Assembly (NCBI GenBank): GCA_032988165.1
Contig: JANTQF010000210.1
Location: 1 to 60,720 of the forward strand
Direction: 5' to 3'
DNA length: 60,720 bases
DNA from: Emmonsiellopsis sp. PD_33
Lineage: Eukaryota; Ascomycota; Eurotiomycetes; Onygenales; Ajellomycetaceae
Shown: positions 35,237 to 47,056 of the stretch, piece by piece
Numbering within the stretch: position 1 is the stretch's first letter
Layout: each line of letters opens with the position of its first letter
Notes under the pieces: generated by a model
The model's input: only the letters and a program-made list of their open reading frames with translations
What the model was told of the DNA's origin: nothing
Databases searched by the model: none
Translations under genes and position numbers: made by a program

Positions 35237-37162
35237 TTACCTAGTTCGGATCAATTCGACATATCGTTCACTACCCTCATGCCTGGACCCAAGGAGCATG
35301 TCAAATTCATGCTGAGTCGGTTCCTTTTTCAGCCGCATGGGCCATTTGGGCACAATTGTATGGTTCGACTTGATTCCTAGACCAAGCAGAGCCTCTATAT
35401 CTCCAAACATCGCAGCTTCAATGAACATGTTGAAGGGGATGTCGAAATCTTTAAACATGTTCGTCGCGTCTACAAACTTGAAAAAGTCGGCGTTGTTTAA
35501 CGCGGGAGGTGAACCAGCCTGTCGTGCTGGCACGAATTGCAGCACCTTCTGTTTCGGAGGTAGAATTCGATCACCTGCCTGACGCGCCTTATCTCGAATA
35601 GCGCGGAGAAGAAACATCAATATCGCCGCATGGGGGTTTTCAGCTTTCGGCTTGAGGACGAGATTGAAATAACCGAGAGTATTCAGCGGCCCGATGGTGT
35701 GCTCAGTCCCGAAATGGACACTATCAGCAAGGCTGCCAATCTGTCAAACTAAAAGTTAGCCTCTCATTTTCAAAGGGAAGGGCTTCTGATTCTAACCTCG
35801 ATACGATCATAAGATCGTACGTTATCCTTGGGAGCTTCGCGGGGATCTAGAAACTTCTCGAGCTCCGTTTCAAAAAGGCGGATATTTAGTTTCAGGGTGG
35901 AAATTATTTGGCAGAATTTCAGGAACTTCTGCCTGACGTGCAGATAAAGGTGTCCGTATGTGTCATTTCTTGCTTTGTGGCCGCTTTGTAGGACTTCATT
36001 GAGGTCCCACCCAGCCAGAGGGTCTGCATGTTCTGCCATGGGCCAAGATTTCCCCCCGAAAAAGGTACTTTTCAATTAGCGAAATCCGAGTTGAGAGGGT
36101 TGATAATACACTACTTACGGGTTAGGGATTTGAAAATTTTCGCGTGATGCGCCAAATGGCAACAACACCCCGTCGAGGCGAAATTTCAACAGTGGGAGAC
36201 GCCATGAGGGAGAAAGATGGAAAAGGGTTCGATGTGTGTAGTCTTGACGGCAAGGCGCCAGCGTCACTGCCTTTCTCAAGGTACTGGCCTCCCCGAAAGG
36301 GATACCTGAATTCCCAGAGAATTGAGACAGCACTCTCTTCTTGATCTTGACGGAGGAGTCCGCACGAAGTGTTGCATTCTTGTAGGACCAGCCGTCCCCC
36401 GAATTGCCGTTAAAATCTTGGAGGGCCGGAAGAACTTTGTCCTTGATACATGTCATCACCCACTCAGGAAGGAAAGCCGAGTACCACAGATGCAGCATCA
36501 CAGTGCTCGCTACCTCGGGAGGCAAATTGAATGCAGCAAGGAGAATGATGAGGTTCCGTGTCACCACGGTCCGGTTCCGATCGTTGATATCGAAGGAAAT
36601 CCGTCCATTGTAACTGTCCGGGAGGTTGACTATGGTTTCGACCAAGTTTCTCAGGTCCCCAGTAGCTGCATATCATATCATCAGCAGAATGCCTTCAAGA
36701 AACGGGATTTATTCTTGCGGTCAGGATGTATTGTTGTACCTGCTAAAAGTATTGAGAGATCGCGAGTCGTGTTTTGGCCTTCGTTGTCTTTCAGCCGCAG
36801 CAAATCTATTGCCGGAAACTCCGAGAACAGGTTTTGCCTTCCGCCATAAACGGAGCCATCAATCTTCACTTCTGTGCTGAGATGAGCTACAAAAGTCGGG
36901 CGTCGATTCTCTCTCTCCCATGCTGGTCGCCAGGTCGACTTTCGAATGTTGCTGTTGCAGTCCGATTTATGCACCGGCCAGTGCGCGGTTTGGCATTCTT
37001 TCCCGCAATACTTTTCGAACCCGTTAACGCACACGATTCCAACAGGCTTAGGCAGAAACTTACCAGTACAAGACTGCAACGGCTGCAAGCTTTACTTCCC
37101 TGCTCGCTGCACGCGACACCTGTGTCGGTTGGGCTCCAGTTGGCGCAACGGAATGACTCCAT
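35237..37162 (-). CDS. MYND zinc-finger / DUF4470 protein
   Basis: complement(join(35237..35740, 35797..36067, 36119..36665, 36740..37010, 37064..37162)), 563 aa. The first two exons form a MYND-type finger: an early Cys pair (ACSRCSLVL) then YCGKECQTAHWPVHKSDC, with the C-H-x3-H-x3-C pattern in place. Next is a DUF4470-like region: LFSEFPAIDLLRLKDNEGQN, LAATGDLRNLVETIVNLPD, INDRNRTVVTRNLIILLAAF. Later comes the conserved FRLDGVLLPFGASRENFQI ... SWPMAEHADPLAGWD. Proteins of this layout are frequent in fungi and have no established biochemical role; MYND fingers bind proline-rich partners. The exon joins restore matches to the family, which supports the model. It diverges from the regulator at 38021. 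Confidence 0.8.
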
Positions 37163-38020
37163 TGTGGATTGGCAGTGGGGGATGCGATGGAATATTGCTG
37201 TCTCGCCTGATTGTGAGGATAAGAAGACACAGCTGAAGCAAAACAGTTGGTGGTGTTTTCGACCCAGAGGGTTTTATAGAAATTGCCGTTGCCATGGCCC
37301 AGGTGGATTCCTTACGATTCTGTCCATTGCCATGGAAGCAGACAGATAAAGAGACCCCGTGTTAACAAAGGGAAGAAGGGTGTGTTGTTGTCTTGTTGCC
37401 GGATGTGTTAATACTTTGCTGGTCTGACTCGGGATGCTGCCTTTGGTATTCCCATTGCGGCCCTGGGGGCTACATTGAGGATTTCTTGGTCTGCTTTATT
37501 GTACGTCCCTTGAAAGCCCACGTTTTCAGATGTACCAGCGAGTGGCTCAACGCCCCAGATGGTAATTTTAAATTCGCAGCGCAAGACATTTCGCGATCAA
37601 CGGAAAGGATGAAAGAGGACGACATTGACGGCTGGTGAAGATTCTTCCCAGCTTGATCTACTTTGTCTGCAAGGTAAATTTGCGTGCGTATGCAAACGGC
37701 AAACGCGCGAAGGATATTCTCTCCAGGCCAAACTATAATCACGAATTGATTTATAATCCAAGAGCGTGGAAAGACAAGGCCGTCGGCCAATTTGGCCGAG
37801 CACGGCGCCAATTTAACCATCATGAACCGGTGTCGAGCTAACTAGCTCGGACTAGGCTTCTCGAAAGATAAATCATGAGAGCCACAATTTATATACGCTG
37901 GCGTTCTCATCATTCCTTCATAGTGTCTCTCCGGCTCCAAATATTCATACCTGAGGCAGGAAATTAGGGGAAAACTTCATCAGCCTGTCGTCTATTGTTA
38001 CCTTCTACCCAACGTCTAGA
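37163..38020. other. divergent promoter, MYND gene and C2H2/Zn2Cys6 regulator
   Basis: 858 bp with no supported gene; open frames here overlap on opposite strands. A TTATATACG box at about 37890 lies 130 bp upstream of the regulator's ATG and could serve as TATA. Confidence 0.4.
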
Positions 38021-39962
38021 ATGTATTTCTGCGATATATGTGGCAAACCCTTTGCACAAGGTAAGTAAGTGTACTATGTATACCTCACATTTTGCTTCCC
38101 ATGCAAAATTATGCTAATTTCTGACACAGAGACATCTCGAAATCGGCATCTCAGCTATTGTGACCGTGTGCGCGATCGACCTCGTGTCCGATCATGGTCT
38201 TGTCGAGCCTGCAGCACAGCAAAAACAAAATGCTCCATGACTCCGAGCTGCTTAAGGTGCACTCGGAAGGGGATACAGTGTGTTTATGATCGCAGGGCTG
38301 GTCGACGACAAACCGTTGCGGCTGCGAACACTACTAGTACACGCAACGAGCCCACGTTTGGTCAATCTAGGGACATCAGCCCAACCGCACCCGTTACACC
38401 TGTTTCTATTAGTATGGGGGCCCAGAATTCAGGGGATAACTTTAACGGCCTTGAGATGTTGGGCAATGAATCAATATGGGATGAGCGAATGACCTATCCC
38501 TTGGAGGAGTCATCCCAAGCCGATCGGATTTGGTCAACTATCCCTCTACCAAATGAAGGTGAATCCCTTGATCCGGCACATAGGGCTGTAACGGCTGAGC
38601 CAGATTCTCCTTGTAACATGGCTACTACCTGGCTTTCCCAAGGGACGCTGGATTGGAGTAACCCAGCGTTTTCCACCTCGGACCTTGCCATTCATCCCAA
38701 ACGCCCTTCCACAAGCTACCTTTCCTATATTGCCATTCATGACCCAACCGCCCAGCGCAATGCTTCTTACATTCTTCAAATGATACGATCGTTCCCCCAG
38801 ATGATGCTGCGTAAAGCTACCTTTCCACCTTTTATCCACTCCCAAGGCTTCGGGAACACGAACCACCCAGAAAGATCCCTTCCCGAACCAATCGGGAACT
38901 GCATGAGCCTTGTGCAAAGTTTTTATTGGCGCACAGCGGAAACAAAAGAATTTGTATGGAAGATGATTCGGAAGGAACAATGCCGCTTGTCAGATGAGGT
39001 CTGTCTTCCCCTGATCAATGCGCTGGCTTTTTATTAGAACCTGTAACTCACTAAATGGGATGGGTACCATCTTCCTATTTCACAGGCAGAAAGTTTCGAC
39101 AAGGAAACCTTGCTGGCCGCTGTTCAAGCTTATATCGTATATGTAATCATGCGTGTGATCGATCCTGATTCCCAACGCGAAGAAGATGATCGTACTATCC
39201 TGTTTTCATTTCAAGTATAAATGTCCTTTAGCTTGCATTTAATTCTCCTCTGCTTGACGATTACTAATGTTAATGACTAGAAGCTGAGCGAGTGCTTTAG
39301 AAAGAGGTGCGGAACGCAGACGTTCAGTGTAACAGAACAATGTCGCCCGAGTCATACATGGCAAGACTGGATATTTGAAGAGTCTCGCCGAAGGTATGGA
39401 CCCGCTACCCCCCCAAGAACATATTTTGCTACCTTTGCATATTTTGCTACCCTTGCATGTTTTGTTACCTTTGCATATTTGCTGCATTTGCATATTTTGC
39501 TACATTTGCATATTTTGCTAGTTACCCTTGCATGTTTTGCTGCCTTGGCATGTTTTGCTGCCTTGGCATGATGGTGGAAAAAAGGGGGGGATATCTATCA
39601 GCACAAAAAAGATCCAATGATGCTAATCATTTCTATTATCCAGAGCGGCATGCATTTGGTTCCTTCTCGGCCGCATTATCTACATAAAAACCCGAACCCC
39701 TTGCCTTGAATCTGATGCTTACCAAATGCTACCCCTTCCCTCAAGTCGATGGCGATGGGACGCCCGCTCCTATGAGGATTGGAAGTTGGAATCGGAATGT
39801 CCCAATCCTGTGGGCGCTAGGCATGGGTTTGTTTACTTTGGAGAACTTCTAAACGCACAACAGCAGCCGGATGATATGGCGGCGATTCATAAGATGGATT
39901 CCTGGAACAGCGAAGTGGATGGATTGGGGACGATGTTGATGCTGGCTACTGCTATGGTTTGA
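38021..39962 (+). CDS. transcription factor with C2HC finger plus Zn2Cys6 cluster
   Basis: join(38021..38060, 38130..38998, 39086..39214, 39281..39393, 39644..39962), 489 aa. Exon 1 and the start of exon 2 form a short zinc finger (CDICGKPFAQ ... RNRHLSYC), with Cys at 4, 7, His 20, Cys 24. A Zn(II)2Cys6 cluster follows at once (CRACSTAKTKC ... CLRCTRKGIQC). The back half matches the fungal-specific domain: MIRKEQCRLSDE joined to AESFDKETLLAAVQAYIVY, then SECFRKRC and WQDWIFEESRRR. It continues as AACIWFLLGRIIYIKTRTPC and MLPLPSSRWRWDARSYEDWK. Double-finger regulators of this kind often control nearby metabolic genes. Intron 2 uses a weak GTCTGT donor. Intron 4 is filled by tandem repeats. 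The SDR and transporter genes downstream are candidate targets. Confidence 0.85.
39418..39575 (+). repeat. imperfect 18-bp tandem repeats within an intron
   Basis: About eight to nine units of the form CATATTTTGCTACCTTTG, with shorter and variant copies (CATGTTTTGCTGCCTTGG), fill intron 4 of the regulator gene and lengthen it to about 250 nt. Units near the 3' side are less alike, which suggests independent decay or expansion. Confidence 0.85.
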
Positions 39963-40362
39963 AATATATGCCTGGTTTATAAGCATTGTTAAGAGTGCAT
40001 TGATTGATAAGTTAATCTAAATTTGTATGCTAGCCGCAGAAGAGCTGCAGGATACCAAACCTTGAAGGATAAAATAGAAAGATCCATGAATTTGTAACAA
40101 GCCGCATGGCGCTCGCTTTGCTCGTGAATTTGTAATCGCCGAACTTGCCTCGCAGCTTAGCTAGCTTGAGAACTTGCAGTGCAACTACTACATAGATACC
40201 TGTTGGATATCAGAATTTGAAGTATTTAAACCCCAGTGAATCCGATGTTAGATCTATGTCCCTTAGCTACTACTAGTACTTCTATATCTCTAAACACATC
40301 TTGATTATTATATCGCCCTAAATCGTTAACGACAAAAAACTGTCCATCTTCTTTTACCAACA
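39963..40362. other. intergenic promoter of the SDR gene
   Basis: 400 bp between the regulator and the SDR. It is AT-rich, with several CTAGCTA-type words and no coding signal. Confidence 0.4.
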
Positions 40363-41226
40363 ATGGCGGCGAACAGGGTTATCCTCATCCTAGGCGCAGG
40401 TCGGAACATCGCCTCCTCCACCGCGCAACTATTTGCCTCAAAGGGTTACAAAGTTGCCCTTGTGAGCCGAGGAAACAGCCACAATCCCGATCCCTCATAT
40501 CTACACATTAAAGGGGACCTCTCCTTCCCAGAGACTATACCAAGCTTCTTTGAGCAGGTGAAAAAAGCATACGGAAGCCCGCCAAATGTGGTTGTTTACA
40601 ACGGTAAGACATACCCAGACTGTTTAATAGCATACTACGAAAAAGACAGAAACCAGCTCCTTTTGCTGGGCCTAAATCAAAGAAGAAAATCTTATTAATT
40701 TGCAACTTAGCGGCCGTCAGTAACATAGCGGACCCAACGGATACCCTCGCGCTCACTGCCCCCCAAATCACCACTGACATAACCGTCAACTACATCTCTA
40801 CGTACATCGCCGCCCAAGAGGCCGTCAGGGGTTTCGCCAGTGTTCCCGACGATGCGCCAAAGTCATTCATATTCACTGGAAATGGTCTGAATACGAAGCC
40901 CCTTCCAGCGCTAGTGAGCAATGGGGCCGGGAAATCCGCAACAGCGCATTTCCTCGAGGTTGCGGTTACCGCGTATAAGGACAAGGGGTACACGTAAGTA
41001 ATACCTAGAAGAGTGGGACGCTTTCCCTATATATATATTCCTTTCCTAACCTGATCATATTAGCTTCTACTACGCCGACGAGCGCAAGAGTAATGGAGAT
41101 TATGCATATTCAGCTATCAGTGGACCGGGGCATGCGGAGAGGTATTGGGATCTGAGCCAGGATAGAAATCAGCAGCCGTGGTTGCATACTTTTGTAACTG
41201 GGGAGGGGTATAAGAAATTTCATTGA
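40363..41226 (+). CDS. short-chain dehydrogenase-like protein, atypical active site
   Basis: join(40363..40603, 40711..40993, 41064..41226), 228 aa. The start MAANRVILILGAGRNIASSTAQLF is a Rossmann nucleotide-binding strand-turn-helix with the G-x3-G-x-A form. YNAAVSNIADP gives the NAA(G) motif, and FIFTGNGLN is the strand before the catalytic Ser region. Where classical SDRs have Tyr-x3-Lys, this protein reads NGAGKSATAHFLE: the Lys is present but the Tyr position is Asn. It may therefore be an NAD(P)-binding protein with altered or no oxidoreductase activity. It sits between a regulator and an MFS exporter in the same orientation. Substrate unknown. Confidence 0.8.
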
Positions 41227-41807
41227 TTCGCTGTGGATAGACACTGTTGTTCGACTGGGATGTGCTAAGTCCGTGGTATCGTGGTGGTCAAGAAAAAAGG
41301 GAAAACGGAGGACGCAAAACCTCTGGCTTTTTCACTTCTCTATTGTCTAGACGTGCGGTCGATGCAGTTCGATTTATTGGGTTGGGGGGGGGTCTTGTTT
41401 TTATCATTTGGAGCTTATGAATCTCTTTAGCAAAATGCACAATGTTTATTCGGAATGATCAGTCAATCAACTGCCACCAGTGAGTACCTATAAATTCTGA
41501 GTAATTGTCCGCATGGCAATCAACTGTTTATTCATGCCCTCGGGACGGCGAAATTTGCAGGACGAACGTGATGGTTTAGAAAGCGATCGGGCTTCGGTCA
41601 ATTTCGCCGTTGGGTGTTTCTAGGAACAACAACACATCCACCCTCCCATGCTTACATTGGAATGTTGGCGTAATTTGAATAATGAGTTTTGGAATCTGAC
41701 TTTCTTTGCGACGGTATAAATCTGTCAATCCCCTTTAGCCAGCAATTGACTTTCATTCTTTGTGCAATCTTGTGGCATCCTTATCCGCGTTCCCCCATAC
41801 CGGCAAG
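41227..41807. other. intergenic promoter of the MFS exporter
   Basis: 581 bp between the SDR stop and the MFS start, without recognisable coding or RNA features. Confidence 0.4.
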
Positions 41808-44223
41808 ATGGACTCAACAACCCCAAGTAAGGAGAACGACTCCGAATTTTCAACTACCAGAGATCAGAATGTTCCTGATTCCAGTGCTGATGCAAACTCC
41901 GCGAATTCGAGGTTGGAGAAGGCAAGTAACGCGGATCTACCTGATGAGCGGAACAAGTATAGATCACTCCATGGAATTCGAGTACGTCCATTCTCCCAAG
42001 AGCCAAGATTAATCCTCAGGAAACCTGACATCGCATATCCAGTGGGTCATAGCCATTGTGACCGTATTTTCTCTTATTTTCCTTTTTGGTCTTGACACAA
42101 CTGCGGTATGGCTCGTCAATGACAAAACCCCTTTTCGGTCGAGAGCCATACTCATACCTAACGAATCCCTTCTATAGGTTGCCGATGTCACCCCAACCAT
42201 GATAAGTCGGTTTGGACAGGCAGAAAAGCTACCCTGGCTCGGTTCAGGGTTCGCGCTTGGTGCGATGAACATTCTCCCCTGGTATGTAATTCCAATCTTT
42301 AATTGAAGGGGGAAACATGCCTACTGACAATAATGCAGGGGCAAATCATTCGGGGTATTCAACATCAAATGGACATATATACTCTCCTTGGTGATTTTCG
42401 AGGTCGGAAGTGCTATTTGCGGAGCTGCTCCAACCATGGATGCTTTGATTGTTGGACGGGTCATTGCGTATGTCCGCACGCTTCTTATACCTTCCTGATT
42501 CGAGTCGTAATTAAATCAGCTGCTGACGGAGAATGGTTTTCATAGGGGAATGGGAGTATGTCTCTCCACTAAAGGCTGTCCTGACTTCATGCTCACCTTT
42601 GCTTAGGGCGCCGGAATGTATCTTGGAACCATCACTTACATCGCAATGACAACCAGCCCCCGCGAAGGACCCCATTATATGGCAATCGCTGCCCTTGTTT
42701 GGGGCGTCGGAACAGTTCTTGGGCCAATTGTGTGTGCTCTGCCATTATCTTTGACCCTGGATTTCGAAACTGACAATTCTGCTATAGATAGGGGGGGCAT
42801 TTGCAGAAAGTGCAGCAACATGGCGCTGGGTTTTCTATATAAATCTCGTCATTGGAGCTGTTTTCTCTCCCGTCTACTTCTTCCTCCTCCCAAACATCGA
42901 TCTGCAGCCCACCGCAACTTTGCTAGAAAAGCATAAACAAGTCGACTGGCTTTCGATAATCTTTTTGGACTGCATGATGATGTGCTTCGTGATGGCGATT
43001 AACTTTGGTGGAACTGTATTTGCCTGGGACTCACCCAGCGAAATTGTGCTATGGGTGATGTCAGCGGTGATATTCCTCATGCTATGCGCGTCTCAGTATT
43101 TTCATCCCTTTGTCAAGAAGGAGCATGTTTTGTTCCCAATTCACTTACTGAAGAATTCTCGGATTGCAATTCTTTCGGCCGAAATTTTCCTCGGCATGGG
43201 GGTATTACAGGTAAGTAATAATTTGGGGCTCCGATCGGCTTTTCGGAGGGGTGGAAACAAGGGCTGACTGTTTAACAGGGTGGTATCTATTATTTCCCGC
43301 TGTACTTCCAATTTGCAAAGGTACGGTGATGAAAAATCGACATATACGTTAAATGGCTTGGCTGACTATTCCGCAGGGAGATTCTCCTATTCAAGCCGCA
43401 ACCCGAATCTTCCCATATGTCTTTCTCCTGGTAACTGGGGGTATGATCAATGCCGCCCTCATGGTCCGATTCGGGTATTATATGCCTTGGTATCTAGGAG
43501 GAGGCATATTAGTGACCGTTGGTTCAGCTCTTATGTGTATGCTTACCCCAAGCTCTTGCAGGACCATCATCGCTGACAGTAAGCCTAGGCACCGTCAAAG
43601 AGAGCACCCCTGTGTCTGCCATCTACGGATACACAATCCTAATTGGCTTTGGGGCAGGTTCTTTCTCCCAGGCCTGCTATCCTGTCTCGCAACAACTTGT
43701 CCAGCCTGGAGAATTGACCAATGTAATTGGTTTAATAAGTATCTGTAAGTTCCATATTGAGTTATGTCTCGAACGAAACACACGGAGGGAACCTACGAGA
43801 CTTTTATTTGCAGTTACTAACATTTGCCGTGATCGAAGCTCAATTCCTCGGCATAATACTATTCCTCGCAATCATGGGAACAACTTACCAGAACCTTGTT
43901 ATCCAAAAGGTCCAAAAGATCCTTCCCAACGCCTCGGAAGCCCAAATCCGTGAGTTTATTGGAGGAGCGAGTACTAAACTATCGGATCCCTTGTCAAAAG
44001 TCGATTACGCCGCAATAATCGATGCGATTATAGATTCTATGCGTGCAGTGTGGATTATCTTGCTTGTCGCAGGAGCGATCTGTACGATATTGGCGGTGTT
44101 CCTAGGCGTAAGTATATTCCACTCCTCGGATTTGGTTTTCCTGACACATTAGCTAATGGCAACCGTTTTCAATAGAGAGAAAAACTGTTCAAGAAGGAGG
44201 GGACGGTGGCGATGGCGGGGTGA
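41808..44223 (+). CDS. MFS exporter, 14-TM drug/toxin-efflux type
   Basis: Roughly ten exons. The ATG at 41808 starts a hydrophilic N-terminus (MDSTTPSKENDSEF). Membrane segments then follow: WVIAIVTVFSLIFLFGLDTT, TPTMISRFGQAEKLPWLGS, SFGVFNIKWTYI, GAGMYLGTITYIAM, ALVWGVGTVLGPI, WRWVFYINLVIGAVFSPVY. Later ones are IFLDCMMMCFVMAINFGG, LGMGVLQ-GGIYYFPLYFQFA, VFLLVTGGMINAALMVRFG and SAIYGYTILIGFGAGSF. The long C-terminal set ends EKLFKKEG. The WRWxFxINxxxG block and the YGYxxLxGxGxG segment are typical of fungal drug:H+ antiporters with 14 helices. An apparent frameshift near 43.54 kb disappears with a 52-nt intron (43537-43588). It is plasma-membrane efflux of an unknown compound; context suggests co-regulation with neighbours. 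Confidence 0.82.
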
Positions 44224-44573
44224 TTAGACGAAAAAAAAGGCTGGCCTAGAAGGCGGCTAGAGTGCCTGTGTACGAGTATGCAACAAGGGACGCCAAAATC
44301 TTTGGAGACATGGCGGTTGTGATTTTTGCGCAGCTTTTTATGTAGGAGTCAAGATATGTTGACCACTTCATGTAGAAGAGGCAGAACACGGGGAAAATAA
44401 ACTGATATGTTTGTAGTCTGGGGAATTGGAGGGAAACAGCAGATATGTCGAAGGTTGATAAATGGATACCACATAGATTTTCAAGATGGAAAGGAAAAAT
44501 AGCACTTTTGAAATGTATCCCAAAAACTCCAGTGTTGACCCAATTTAAACTGCTTCCAGAGTCTTAACTACTC
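44224..44573. other. convergent 3' region between two transporters
   Basis: 350 bp between the two stop codons, holding both 3' ends. No gene seen. Confidence 0.5.
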
Positions 44574-46195
44574 TCAGAATTTCTTTAACAGATCTCTATC
44601 TGTCTTCAGTCGTACGCAGCCGACCAACACGGCAGACAGGAGGGTCATGCCGCCAGCCCAAAAGATCGAGGGGCGGAAGGTGTCGCTGCCTCCATTCTCG
44701 CCTCCAGACGCGGTAAGAATATATCCAGCAATTGGGGCTCCCTTTTAATGCGTGAAAAGGGGATGTTAGCTCATCAGACATTTCCGACATTGAAAGAGAT
44801 GGGGAAGACATACCATTAAATAACCCCCTGCCCAGCCTGTCACGATCATGCTCATGGCAACGGATACTCTTGCTGATCCAAAGACATTTCCGACGACTGT
44901 CGGTATACTAGCAAAGAAACCACCATTCGCCATACCGTTGAGAATCACAAATGCAACCAATGGATGTAAAGTCTTAGAAAGGGGCCATAAGACGAGCGTG
45001 CTAACTGTGCCAAGCAATAGGTTCGCAAAAAGGGTGTTTATCGGGCCCAATGCATCACAGCTGACACCGGACATAAGTCGTCCAACAGCGGAAGAGAAAT
45101 TAAATGCAGCAACAAGACTAGCTCCCGTTCTCGATGAAAGGTGGAGAGCGTGGCTATACAGCGGGAGAAAGAAGGGGGCTACGAAGAGTGGAAATGTCGT
45201 AACAGCCCCGGCGATAAAGAGAAGGGTAAATCTCACATCGCGGAAAAGTGGCCTAGAAAATCACGTTAGTAATTTTGAGTATAGAATAGATAGGGTGGAT
45301 TATACAACCATTCAATTGACGAAGCAGCACACATCGGGACACGTTCCCGAATCAGCCAGGCCGCAGGAAGGCCTGTTGCAAGTGTCGTAGAGCCAAGGAT
45401 CCAAAATGTCCATTCGGGACTGAGACTTTGGATTACAGCATCCATCGACAAACTAATGGCTGCGCCACCAAGTCCTCCCGCGCCACACACAATGCCGTTC
45501 GCCAGTCCACGTTTCGCTTTGAAGTACTGGGCGGGTGCAACAGACACGAGCTGGTAGCACAATACCCTTAGTGTTGTTGCACAAGAGGTGATTATACTCG
45601 AAGGGAAGCTTACCATGAAACATAAACTATCAAAATGTTAGGAAACCAATGCAAAGAGAAAGAATGAAAGGCGGGGTTTTCATCCTTACCTCACGCCAAT
45701 GCCCAAAACCAGCCCTTCCGTCACAAAAAGCCCCCCAACATTCCGTGTAGTAAACCCGCTCAGAATCGAACCCAGGCCCAGCATTGAAACTCCGATCAGC
45801 CCTGTGGCTCTCATGCCGAGCTGACGGATCAGTCGCGCATTAACCACTGCCAAGAACGAAATGCATGCACAGGTTAACGAGCCAACAAATGCCAGCGTCG
45901 AGGGGGATGACAGGTGCCGGTGGAACAGGGCAGTCTGCATAACGCCCCAGCTGTAAACTGTGCCAACGATCCAGAAGGAGATCACAGAGCAGCCAAAAAT
46001 AACCGCCCATCCATAGCCGCCGTCAGGGGCACTGGCATCATTGACGAGCGAGGCCTGGAGTGCATCGTTCGTGTTTTCGGCAGACACATCTGTAGAAACT
46101 GCGCGGCTGGAACCATTGCCATTCTGGGGGTCTCGAAGGGAGGAATCGCTGGAGTCGAGTTCGGTCGTTGACTTGGTCGAGGTTACCGGCGACAT
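44574..46195 (-). CDS. MFS transporter, monocarboxylate (MCT) type
   Basis: complement(join(44574..44741, 44814..45252, 45309..45550, 45614..45626, 45690..46195)), 455 aa including a 13-nt micro-exon that is needed to keep phase. After a Ser/Asn-rich cytosolic N-terminus comes APDGGYGWAVIFGCSVISFW, the conserved D-GGYGWxVV motif of fungal MCT-like proteins at helix 1. Next are SWGVMQTALF, APAQYFKAKRGLANGIVCGAG (the YFxxRRxxAxG motif between helices 4 and 5) and FRDVRFTLLFIAGA in the second half. About twelve membrane helices are visible. In fungi these proteins carry monocarboxylates, riboflavin or are orphan. The substrate is unknown. It is convergent with the MFS exporter. Confidence 0.87.
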
Positions 46196-47056
46196 GGCGC
46201 GCGTAAATAGGCGGACTCGGCTAATTTTAAGTTGTTAGCCGACAAGCGCCGCTTAACCGATGGAACGTCAACCTCAACTCCTGACGATATCAAAATCTAT
46301 TGCCAACACTGGTCTTCATCTACTACCTTTTCTTTCCGTTGCTGTCAAACAATAGTTTCGATCGGATAGAAATTCCAAGGTCCTGCTGCCGAAGAGCCGC
46401 AATAATCAGCAAGCAGGCCGGAATGGGCGTTATGATCTTTCTGAGCTTCGTACTTGGGATACAAGCAGTACTATTTTCCTCTCGAGGATCAAGAATTGTT
46501 CCTGTATTTATATCTACAGTGTTCGCGCTGTAAATACTTTTCTGTGGCCCCATTGTACCTATAGCAGCTCTGCTATAATAGTTTCTTTCTTCGACTGCGG
46601 CCCGGCCCTTTCATGCGGGAAGGGCAAATGTGGAGCTTCATCGCGGTTAAAGCTCTAGATCCTCAATCCTTGGAAGAAACAACAAAGCAGGCTCTGGCAT
46701 GGGGGCAACAGTTATATGGAGATATCCATGAAGGGATGTGCCTGTTACTATCTGATTGAGGGTCAACAACACACTACTGTCTGGTCTGTTGTCAGATCAG
46801 AGCTTCAAATACTGTTCTATTATGGGATACGCGTGTCTGTTGCCCTGGATGTGAATGAATGTTGTCTCTGTCCTGTTGGCCAGTGAACAGTCAGTCACTT
46901 CGCACAAATCAAACTCCAATCCTCTTCAATATTCTCTTCTTCTGCTCATCAACTCCTCCACTCTCAACAAAGCAATCTCTTCCTCTCATCCCAACATCCC
47001 TGCTGCAGCACGTTTTTGCTCCGCTTCCCCTGAGCCCCCTGCCATTATCCGCCAGG
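46196..47056. other. divergent promoter, MCT transporter and BTB gene
   Basis: 861 bp with no supported gene. It contains an inverted stretch near 46560-46580 (TAGCAGCTCTGCTATAA). Frames here are short and motif-free. Confidence 0.45.

Noticed and set aside
39030..39042. Premature stop in the double-finger regulator (ending NALAFY)
   Set aside because: It lies in an intron from 38999 to 39085; splicing joins RLSDE to AESFDKE, which matches related regulators.
43519..43600. Apparent frameshift in the MFS exporter
   Set aside because: A 52-nt intron (43537-43588) with GTATGC donor, CTGAC branch site and CTAG acceptor restores the frame and gives the conserved ALMCTVKEST...IYGY spacing.
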